DNA of 27,715 nt from a virus, in the IMG/VR virus record IMGVR_UViG_3300044691_000358, positions 1 to 27,715 of that record; one strand, written 5' to 3'. The notes under the pieces are model-generated. The model searched no databases. It had not been told where the DNA came from and saw only the letters and a program-made list of their open reading frames with translations. A program made the translations under genes and the position numbers. The stretch's first letter is position 1. Every line of letters begins with the position of its first letter. This document shows, piece after piece, positions 6,551 through 12,192 of the stretch.

Positions 6551-7917
6551 AACTCCGCCCCTACCAACAGCTAATCATTAACCATATCCTCGAAAAGGAG
6601 CGCTGCAATGCTTTCGTTCCGATGGGCCTCGGTAAGACCGTTTCAACGCTCAAAGCCGTCGAAACTCTCGCCCTCGCTTCGGATGGTCCTACGCTTGTCC
6701 TTGCCCCGTTGCGGGTTGCGCAAAGTACGTGGCCGGATGAAGTCAAGAAATGGAAAATGGACCTTCCGATTACGCCTATCGTCGGCACCGCAGCGCAACG
6801 TGCGCAAGCATTACGGGACGATGCGGCCATCTTCACCACTAATTACGAGAACCTACCGTGGCTCATAGACTGGTTCAAGTACAACCCGCGCCCGTGGCCC
6901 TTCAAGACGATAGTGGCCGACGAAGTGACGAAGTTGAAGGGGTTCCGCACGCGCCAAGGCACGAAGCGTGCAAAGGCACTCGCGGAAGTCGCGCACAAGA
7001 AAGTAGACCGCTGGATCGGTTTGACCGGGACGCCTGCGCCCAATGGGTTGAAGGACTTGTGGGGTCCGATGTGGTTCGTGGATGGCGGCCAGAGGCTAGG
7101 GAAAAGTTTTACAGCTTTCTCGGAAAGGTGGTTTCGAAAGAGCTATGACGGCTTCGGTATGGAACCGGTCGCGCATGCGCAAGCCGAGATCCAAGCCCTG
7201 ATTGGCGATGTTTGCTTGTCGCTTGATGCGAAGGACTACTTCGATTTGAAAGAGCCGATTCGTAATCGCATCGAAGTGCAGTTGCCGGCCAAGGCCATGC
7301 GCCAGTATCGCGACATGGAAAAGAAGATGTTCCTTGAACTGGAAGGGCATCTTGGGCCGACAGAAATCGAAGCGCTAAACGCAGCCAGCAAAACGCAAAA
7401 GTGTTTGCAGTTGGCGAACGGCGCCATCTACACTGATGAAGCCCGCCACTGGCAGGAGGTTCATGATGCGAAGATTCAAGCCCTTGAAGACATCATCGAA
7501 GAGTCGGGAGGTGCCCCTGTATTGGTTGCTTATCATTTCAAGCATGATCTGGCTCGTCTTACTGCCGCTTTTCCTCGCGGCCGCGTGCTTGATGCCAATC
7601 CAGAAACTATCAGGGATTGGAACAAAGGGAAGATTCCTATTCTTTTTGCTCATCCTGCTAGTGCTGGGCATGGTCTCAATCTTCAAGACGGGGGGAACAT
7701 CCTTGTCTTTTTCTCAGTGAACTGGAACCTGGAAGAGCATCAACAGATCATCGAACGTATCGGGCCGACTCGCCAGGCGCAAGCAGGGCACAACCGGCCC
7801 GTGTTTTTGCACTACATCATCGCGCACGATACGGTTGATATTGACGTGCTGGAAAGATTGGAAACTAAGGCGTCCGTTCAGGACATTCTGATGAAGGCAA
7901 TGAAGAGGAGAAAATAA
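6547..7917 (+). CDS. SNF2-type superfamily 2 DNA helicase/translocase
   Basis: 456 residues. Motif I is VPMGLGKT at 24-31 (Lys30). Motif Ia lies in LVLAPLRVAQSTW. Motif II is DEVT at 125-128, and motif III is LTGTPAPNG at 159-167. Motif V is in HPASAGHGLNLQDG and motif VI in QIIERIGPTRQAQAG near the C-terminus. In motif VI the usual GQ is replaced by QA and there is a Pro before Thr-Arg. Both RecA-like lobes are complete. The role is ATP-driven remodelling or unwinding of DNA, in partnership with the VRR-NUC nuclease whose gene overlaps it by ATGA. The stop overlaps the next ATG (TAATG). Confidence 0.93.
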   Translation: MKLRPYQQLIINHILEKERCNAFVPMGLGKTVSTLKAVETLALASDGPTLVLAPLRVAQSTWPDEVKKWKMDLPITPIVGTAAQRAQALRDDAAIFTTNYENLPWLIDWFKYNPRPWPFKTIVADEVTKLKGFRTRQGTKRAKALAEVAHKKVDRWIGLTGTPAPNGLKDLWGPMWFVDGGQRLGKSFTAFSERWFRKSYDGFGMEPVAHAQAEIQALIGDVCLSLDAKDYFDLKEPIRNRIEVQLPAKAMRQYRDMEKKMFLELEGHLGPTEIEALNAASKTQKCLQLANGAIYTDEARHWQEVHDAKIQALEDIIEESGGAPVLVAYHFKHDLARLTAAFPRGRVLDANPETIRDWNKGKIPILFAHPASAGHGLNLQDGGNILVFFSVNWNLEEHQQIIERIGPTRQAQAGHNRPVFLHYIIAHDTVDIDVLERLETKASVQDILMKAMKRRK

Positions 7918-8234
7918 TGCGCGATATTGCAGCACTTATACAAGGATGTAACGACGCATCCGCAGCCGCGAGATTTAACACGCTGGAAGAACGCATCCGA
8001 CAACTCGAAAAGCACATCCACTATCCGCACAACGAAACGGCGATGAAGGAAGCCGCGGCCCGCGCGCAAGCAACCGTCGATACCATACCGATGCGCAGCG
8101 ACGTTGAAGCGATCCTGACGATGACGGCGTTTATAAAGCGCTTGCTGAGCCCGGAGGACTTCGCCTACGCCGTCACACTGGAAGTACGCAACGAAGCGCG
8201 CCGTGCACTCGCCATTAAAGAGAGGGAAGTATGA
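7917..8234 (+). CDS. Phage hypothetical protein with short coiled coil
   Basis: 105 residues; the ATG shares one base with the helicase stop (TAATG) and follows GAAGAGGAG. Residues 18-35 (ARFNTLEERIRQLEKHI) look like a coiled coil, and the remainder is helical and charged. No family is recognised. Position suggests a helper of the helicase or replication module. It overlaps the next gene by ATGA. Confidence 0.75.
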   Translation: MRDIAALIQGCNDASAAARFNTLEERIRQLEKHIHYPHNETAMKEAAARAQATVDTIPMRSDVEAILTMTAFIKRLLSPEDFAYAVTLEVRNEARRALAIKEREV

Positions 8235-8455
8235 GCAGCGTCTACGACCACAAGAGTGCTATCAGCACCTATCGCGGAAAGTCAACAGAGAAGGAAATTC
8301 AGGACTTCTTCAAGAAGTCCACCCTGCAGCGTATCCAGGACGAGCGCGAGAGTCAGGCCGCCGTGGAAGACCTGCGGGCAGAGAACGCCCGCCGCCGGCT
8401 TCAGGATCAACGCGATCTTGACGCCGACTACCGCAACTACATCATTCCGGTCTAG
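8231..8455 (+). CDS. Small charged hypothetical protein, last gene of the early operon
   Basis: 74 residues, very rich in Arg, Asp, Glu and Gln and predicted almost entirely helical (EKEIQDFFKKSTLQRIQDER, then AVEDLRAENARRRLQDQRDL). The ATG overlaps the preceding stop (ATGA), with AGAGGGAAGT as ribosome binding site. The TAG at 8453-8455 overlaps the TAG of the holin gene on the other strand (8454-8452) within the palindrome CTAG. No family is recognised. Confidence 0.72.
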   Translation: MSSVYDHKSAISTYRGKSTEKEIQDFFKKSTLQRIQDERESQAAVEDLRAENARRRLQDQRDLDADYRNYIIPV

Positions 8456-8868
8456 TTGCTTGCTATCTTCTTGCTCTGCACGCTTTCCCACGCGTGCATA
8501 CCGCCAAGCCCAAGCAGCCCCATAAGCACGGGCATCATCTCGGACATATCGGCCGCCTGCATCACTATGGGGTGACCGATAACCGACATCGCGAACTTCG
8601 CAACCGGAAGCCCCACCCAGTTCCACGCGAATGCCATACCGCAAACCCAAATGATGAAGGGTCGGCCGCCCGACACGAACGTCGAACTGTTCGCCGCCTC
8701 AACCTTGTTGATGTCCATCTGACCGGTGATCGCGGTGAGTTCGCCGGTTTGTTGCAGCTGCAAGAGTTGAAGCTTCGCCGCCGCCGCCTGCGCGGGGTCC
8801 GGCCATACGCGGTCGATAACCTGACCGACAACATTCGTTACTGCGGTGATCGGGTCGAAAGCAGCCAT
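8452..8868 (-). CDS. Holin of the 3-TM (GTA_holin_3TM-like) superfamily
   Basis: 138 residues. The N-terminal half is soluble and amphipathic (ITAVTNVVGQVIDRVWPDP, AAAAKLQLLQLQQTGELTAI, MDINKVEAANSSTFVSGGRP). The second half has hydrophobic segments at about 70-93 (FIIWVCGMAFAWNWVGLPVA) and 108-124 (MMPVLMGLLGLGGMHAW). The WPDPAQAAAAKLQL and DINKVEAANSS-F-GGRPF patterns are typical of 3-TM holins. It would open the inner membrane for the lysozyme whose gene lies just upstream. Start at 8868 has AAAGGAG and overlaps the lysozyme stop (TAATG). Confidence 0.88.
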   Translation of the reverse strand: MAAFDPITAVTNVVGQVIDRVWPDPAQAAAAKLQLLQLQQTGELTAITGQMDINKVEAANSSTFVSGGRPFIIWVCGMAFAWNWVGLPVAKFAMSVIGHPIVMQAADMSEMMPVLMGLLGLGGMHAWESVQSKKIASN

Positions 8869-9350
8869 TACACGGCTCCTTTAAGCAAGTTGTTAGCAAT
8901 CCGGTTCGCCCAGCCGTGCCCGAAAGTAGCCCACGTAGACAGATTGCCGAGATAGGTAAGCCGGTACGATAGGAAACGCATGACGATCTGACGCGCGTCA
9001 ACGGCCTGCACAGCGGCTATCGTGACTGGGCCGATGATACCGTCTGCCTGCACGCCCGCAGCCTGCTGTAGCCATGCTGCGGGACGCCCGCCGTTGTAGG
9101 CGGCGTCGAACACCTGGAAGCCGATACGCGGGTCGAACTGATCGCAGTAATACTTGTCCCAGTATTGCGTTTTCGCGATTTGCTTGGCGGTAGCAAGTGA
9201 CAGGCCGATCATCGGGCCGTCATAACCATTGGTGCGGGCAACAGCTTCCGTTACCCCATAGGCGGTGGCGCCGCCCGGATCGGCAGGATTGTTCACATAA
9301 CCGCCTTCGTTGCCGATCAGCGCGACGAAGGCGTCGTCGAAGGCGCTCAT
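8868..9350 (-). CDS. Endolysin, GH108 N-acetylmuramidase with C-terminal peptidoglycan-binding domain
   Basis: 160 residues from the ATG at 9350, which overlaps the upstream TGA (ATGA). The frame is open further upstream but without initiation signals. The GH108 signature is EGGYVNNPADPGGATAYGVT at 15-34, with catalytic Glu15; the usual Asp-x-Gly-Gly-x-Thr is slightly altered (DPGGAT). The second half (YWDKYYCDQF, FDAAYNGG, then QQAAGVQADGIIGPVT) matches the PG_binding_3 domain that accompanies GH108. There is no signal peptide, so export depends on the holin. It hydrolyses the glycan backbone of peptidoglycan at the end of infection. Confidence 0.92.
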   Translation of the reverse strand: MSAFDDAFVALIGNEGGYVNNPADPGGATAYGVTEAVARTNGYDGPMIGLSLATAKQIAKTQYWDKYYCDQFDPRIGFQVFDAAYNGGRPAAWLQQAAGVQADGIIGPVTIAAVQAVDARQIVMRFLSYRLTYLGNLSTWATFGHGWANRIANNLLKGAV

Positions 9351-9535
9351 TTGAAACCGTGCGTTTTGGAATACGCGTAGGCGAGACCGGCTAGCGCAGT
9401 GGATATGATGCCTCCAACCGTCCACTTCCCGACCGCCGCCCACTGTTTATCCAACCACTCGTTAAGTGCTTCTTTCATAGCGGCTTTCGCCTCTTCTTTC
9501 GTAAGTTGGCCCATATAGGTCATGACTCCGTACAT
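9347..9535 (-). CDS. Small membrane protein of the lysis cassette
   Basis: 62 residues if started at the ATG at 9535. An ATG two codons earlier (9541) is only one base from the ribosome binding site AAAGGAG, whereas 9535 sits seven bases away and is the better start. The first half is an amphipathic charged helix (TKEEAKAAMKEALNEWLDKQ). Residues 40-56 form a membrane segment (TVGGIISTALAGLAYAY). Its stop overlaps the endolysin start (ATGA). It might be a second holin, a holin regulator or a membrane helper; it does not look like a spanin, since it has no lipobox or periplasmic domain. Confidence 0.7.
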   Translation of the reverse strand: MYGVMTYMGQLTKEEAKAAMKEALNEWLDKQWAAVGKWTVGGIISTALAGLAYAYSKTHGFK

Positions 9536-9547
9536 TTTCATGCTCCT

Positions 9548-9826
9548 TTATGCCGTCACTACGGCGTCGGTTGAATAGACTCTCCACGCTCCGCCGCTGA
9601 AATAAACCGGCACCCCCGTACCCAGGCCCACTCCCTCTCCGACTTTGCGGCCGTTGGTTGCGTATGCCTGCTGCGACACTATTGGATTGTTGGGTAGAGT
9701 TGCTACCGTGAAACTACCGAGGTTACCGGCCCCAAACAACTTGAATAAGGTGAAGAACCACGTTTGCCACGGCGGATCTTCAAACTTGGATTTTGGATCG
9801 GGCGGCGTGCTGAGTCTGTAGCCCAT
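9548..9826 (-). CDS. Small phage protein, unknown function
   Basis: 92 residues. The N-terminus is Pro-rich (MGYRLSTPPDPKSKFEDPPW), followed by a hydrophobic stretch (WFFTLFKLFGAG) and a C-terminal beta-like portion (GRKVGEGVGLGTGVPVYFSG). The C-terminal pattern occurs in small proteins in podophage late regions, from memory, without an assigned role. It starts one base after the ATP-grasp stop (TGA-T-ATG) with only a weak binding site, so coupling is likely. Possibly a minor virion component. Confidence 0.7.
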   Translation of the reverse strand: MGYRLSTPPDPKSKFEDPPWQTWFFTLFKLFGAGNLGSFTVATLPNNPIVSQQAYATNGRKVGEGVGLGTGVPVYFSGGAWRVYSTDAVVTA

Positions 9827-9827
9827 A

Positions 9828-11141
9828 TCAATAGTGCCACTCTAAAGCGTAGCCGAGGTCTTGAAGCACGGGAAGCTGCTTCTCTAAGCGCTCGCCGATA
9901 TCGTCCCGCCAGCCAGGGGAGTGCGATATCTCTATGGTTTTTAACGCGCGTTTGGCGCGCTTCTGAGCCCCGTGTATGTCGAAGTCTGTCCCTGTTGCGA
10001 TCAGCACGTAATCGCCGCACGTAACAGGGCCTTTCTTGTAGACAATTTTGTCGTCTTCCTCGTCAACCACGTCGCCGAGCATGACTTCGCAAAAGTGAAT
10101 GTCTTCCGTCACCAGGCGTTCAGTGTTGTAAATCGGATAGCCGGTACAGTTCCGCTTGGTATACTGCGTGAAGGGGTAATCAGGAATGGAAACAACGATA
10201 CCGATTGCGGTTTCGTCGAGCACTTCTAAAGTGTCTTCGCCACGAAGCATGTCGAGCATCCAATTTGCAGGATCGCCGGCGTGTAAGGCGCAAGAAATCG
10301 TAAAGCACGGCCAGCCGGGGCGGCTAGTAGCTTCAAGGGGCCACGGGACGCCTTTATCGTCAATAATGCAAGCCATATCGAAATAGCCGCGAAAGCTGAT
10401 CGAGTGGAGGTAGGACGTGAGCGGCGTCAGGAGCTTGTCGGCGAGTTTTGACTCTTTGACATACCGCATGGCGGTGCCTTGCTCGCCGGTAGACACACCG
10501 CTGTCGCCAGGCAAATGCTTCTTGAATTCAGCGTTTTCTAAGAACCACTTTGACCAACCATTCTTACCGAACCAACCGCCGACCGCCATCTCGATACCGC
10601 CGACGAACGGTTGCAAAATGAAACCTTGCGTCTGCGGCTGCTCTTTCTTCCAACGGTCAAGCATGCCGATCATGTCGCGAGCGCTTTTGCTGACATAAGA
10701 CAATGCCTTATCGACGTCACCATTCGGCTTGCTGACAAAGCGCTCCATCTTGTCTGCAACATAACGCTTGGCTTCGTCGTAGTCAGTGAACGCGGTCGAA
10801 GGCATCGTTTTGATGCCTACCTTTTTGAAAACGTCTTGCCCAAACTGACGGTCAAGTTCGAGTTTCGCGCCGGCTTTATTCGGGCCGAAAATCGGGTACC
10901 CCTTGGCGAAATAAGGTTCCAGTTCGTCCATCAGATTTGCGTTATCGCTGAGGACAATTAGCGATGCCCACCCCATGTGAGCGCGCCAGTCGGCGACTTT
11001 ATGGACGTAGCCGTCGCCGATAGGGTTTCGCTTCTCACCGTTTCGCGGCATCACCCACAAGCGCACATCGTGGCCCACGTCAATGCAGCGCATAGCGAAA
11101 TCGAGCATTCCCCCGACGCAATCCACCAACAGTATTTTCAT
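9828..11141 (-). CDS. PurD-like ATP-grasp enzyme
   Basis: 437 residues, about the length of phosphoribosylamine-glycine ligase. Residues 1-85 form a Rossmann-like N-domain (MKILLVDCVGGMLDFAM). FGPNKAGAKLELDRQFG at 85-101 and GIKTMPSTAFTDYDEA match the PurD A/B-domain entry. FVSKPNGDVDKALSYVSKS, ILQPFVGGIEMAVGGWFG (Glu184) and PWPLEATSRPGWP (Glu270) give the ATP-grasp nucleotide and metal positions. Where PurD has LEFN-x-R, this protein has LEAT-x-R, so the metal-binding Asn is Thr. The C-terminal third (GIVVSIPDYPF, GYPIYNTE) is PurD-like but divergent. It should ligate an acid to an amine using ATP; whether that is glycinamide ribotide synthesis is not established. It is the first gene after the promoter at 11170-11197. 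Confidence 0.82.
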   Translation of the reverse strand: MKILLVDCVGGMLDFAMRCIDVGHDVRLWVMPRNGEKRNPIGDGYVHKVADWRAHMGWASLIVLSDNANLMDELEPYFAKGYPIFGPNKAGAKLELDRQFGQDVFKKVGIKTMPSTAFTDYDEAKRYVADKMERFVSKPNGDVDKALSYVSKSARDMIGMLDRWKKEQPQTQGFILQPFVGGIEMAVGGWFGKNGWSKWFLENAEFKKHLPGDSGVSTGEQGTAMRYVKESKLADKLLTPLTSYLHSISFRGYFDMACIIDDKGVPWPLEATSRPGWPCFTISCALHAGDPANWMLDMLRGEDTLEVLDETAIGIVVSIPDYPFTQYTKRNCTGYPIYNTERLVTEDIHFCEVMLGDVVDEEDDKIVYKKGPVTCGDYVLIATGTDFDIHGAQKRAKRALKTIEISHSPGWRDDIGERLEKQLPVLQDLGYALEWHY

Positions 11142-11169
11142 GGTTGCTTAATCCTGATTGTTTGCGTAG

Positions 11170-11197
11170 AGTATAGCGCAAGGCTTGGCGGCCTCAA
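11170..11197 (-). promoter_or_regulatory. Candidate local promoter for the ATP-grasp and lysis genes
   Basis: On the minus strand -35 TTGAGG (11197-11192), 16-base spacer ending in TTGCGC, and -10 TATACT (11175-11170), 28 bases before the ATG at 11141. It resembles the early promoters around the -10 but lacks the TGn extension. It would restart leftward transcription downstream of the HNH insertion. Confidence 0.5.
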
Positions 11198-11204
11198 ACA
11201 ACGC

Positions 11205-11284
11205 AAGGCTTCACATGCCGGCTGACGGGTGCGTTCCCGTTCCGCCAACGTTCGAAAGAGCGAGCCGGCAGGTGAAGCCTTTTT
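11205..11284 (+). promoter_or_regulatory. Predicted three-way-junction RNA with terminator-like tail, leader of the HNH gene
   Basis: A 19-base stem pairs 11205-11223 with 11263-11281 (18 of 19 pairs, one A-G mismatch). Inside are two hairpins: 11225-11229 with 11236-11240 (ACGGG/CCCGT, hexaloop, extendable by a G-T pair) and 11249-11253 with 11258-11262 (CGTTC/GAGCG) closed by a GAAA tetraloop. The second hairpin abuts the long stem with no spare base. The GNRA loop indicates function on the plus strand, where the stem ends in TTTTT. It lies 18 bases before the HNH ATG, so it may attenuate that gene or be a stable RNA. No known family is recognised. Confidence 0.6.
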
Positions 11285-11302
11285 CACGGGTGAAGCACCG
11301 AC

Positions 11303-11854
11303 ATGCCTCGCAAAGACCCCGCAGCAAGAAGCGCATACGAAAAAGAATGGCGCGAGCGAAATAAAGAACACCGCGCAGCGGTGAAGAAAGCTTGGGTTCA
11401 AGCAAACTTCGAGAAACAAAGCCAAAAACAGAAAGACTGGCGCGCCAACAACAAAGAACGCGTTCGGGCCAATCTTCAAGCCTACTACGCCGTCCACAAA
11501 GAAGGCATGCTTGAGCGAGCGAAACAGTACTACCAAGAAACGAAGCCCGAACGGGCGGCGGCCATGCGCAAATGGCAAAGAGAGAACGCCGGTAAGGTCA
11601 ACGCCTATTGCGCCGAAAGGAATACCCGAAAACTGCAAGCGAGTCCGAAATGGGCGGACAAGGACGCCATCAAAGAGAAGTACGAGGAAGCCGCTTTCTT
11701 GACGGACATTCTCGGCGAACCTTACCACGTTGACCACATCGTGCCCCTGAAGTCACCTTTTGTTTGCGGCTTGCATGTCGAGTTCAATTTGCAGGTTATT
11801 CCAGGGTCGGAAAACTGCAGCAAACAAAATCGCCACTGGCCGGATATGCCTTGA
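11303..11854 (+). CDS. HNH endonuclease (free-standing, homing-type)
   Basis: 183 residues, oriented against the late operon. Residues 1-115 are highly basic and helical with repeated W-R/K-x-x-N-K-E units (EWRERNKEHRAAVKKAW, KDWRANNKERVRANL, KWQRENAGKVNAYC), likely DNA-contacting. The HNH core is YHVDHIVPLKS (Asp144-His145), VCGLHVEFNLQVIP (Asn162), then ENCSKQNRHWPDMP (Asn171, Lys174). No CxxC zinc finger is present, unlike the second HNH gene at 24233-24748, with which it shares the C-terminal half. The binding site before ATG is poor (GGGTGAAGC). The structured leader just upstream may control it. Such genes nick or cut cognate phage DNA and spread by repair. Confidence 0.9.
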   Translation: MPRKDPAARSAYEKEWRERNKEHRAAVKKAWVQANFEKQSQKQKDWRANNKERVRANLQAYYAVHKEGMLERAKQYYQETKPERAAAMRKWQRENAGKVNAYCAERNTRKLQASPKWADKDAIKEKYEEAAFLTDILGEPYHVDHIVPLKSPFVCGLHVEFNLQVIPGSENCSKQNRHWPDMP

Positions 11855-11878
11855 CATTCATTTTGCATTTGCTATACT
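11851..11878 (+). promoter_or_regulatory. Near-consensus promoter for the small membrane protein gene
   Basis: -35 TTGACA (11851-11856, overlapping the HNH stop codon), 16-base spacer, and TGC then -10 TATACT (11873-11878). The spacer part TTTTGCATTTGC is identical to that of the promoter at 5911-5939. It is the strongest-looking promoter in the window. Confidence 0.8.
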
Positions 11879-11904
11879 GAAATCACACAAACAGGAGAAA
11901 CAAA

Positions 11905-12192
11905 ATGCTCGAAATCGCCGGCGGTATCATTCTTGCCTTCATCGTCATTTGCAACTTTGAAGCCGTATTCAAGTTCGCGTATTACGCAATCGCTATCGGG
12001 GTTATCCTCTTTATCGCCGCTTGCGGTATCGACCTTTTCTTCCGCCAAACGCACGACGATCAGCTTGTTTTTCTAGGCTTCTGCGCCTTCGCGGGTCTTC
12101 TGCTCTATTTCTACGTGAAGAACGATAACAAGAAGACGGCTAAGGAACTCGCGAAGATGCATTCCGAAGCCGTCGAGTATCATCAACGCTGA
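11905..12192 (+). CDS. Small three-segment membrane protein, moron-like
   Basis: 95 residues with AACAGGAGAAACAAA before the ATG. Hydrophobic segments lie at about 4-17 (IAGGIILAFIVICNF), 24-45 (FAYYAIAIGVILFIAACGID) and 54-71 (LVFLGFCAFAGLLLYFYV), followed by a Lys-rich cytoplasmic-type tail (KNDNKKTAKELAKMHSEA). It has its own promoter and points against the late operon, overlapping the end of the ejection-protein gene by 10 bases. This arrangement is typical of accessory genes expressed independently of the lytic programme. Superinfection exclusion is a reasonable guess but is not shown by any motif. Confidence 0.75.
   Translation: MLEIAGGIILAFIVICNFEAVFKFAYYAIAIGVILFIAACGIDLFFRQTHDDQLVFLGFCAFAGLLLYFYVKNDNKKTAKELAKMHSEAVEYHQR

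Noticed and set aside
11144-11172. Plus-strand promoter for the first HNH gene (TTGCTT, 17 bases, TAGAGT)
   Set aside because: Only four of six matches at the -10 and overlap with the opposing promoter; too weak to annotate as a feature.
11225-11257. Possible tRNA or tRNA 3' fragment (T-loop-like GTTCGAA and CCGCCA)
   Set aside because: No matching acceptor, D or anticodon arms can be drawn; the bases are better explained by the two hairpins of the three-way junction.
11138-11737. 199-codon frame antisense to the first HNH gene
   Set aside because: The HNH motifs lie on the plus strand; the antisense frame shows no recognisable domain.
11205-11854. HEARO/IscB-type RNA-guided nuclease locus or group I intron
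   Set aside because: The protein is a small HNH enzyme without RuvC or bridge-helix parts, the RNA is far shorter than HEARO RNA, and no gene is split by the element.
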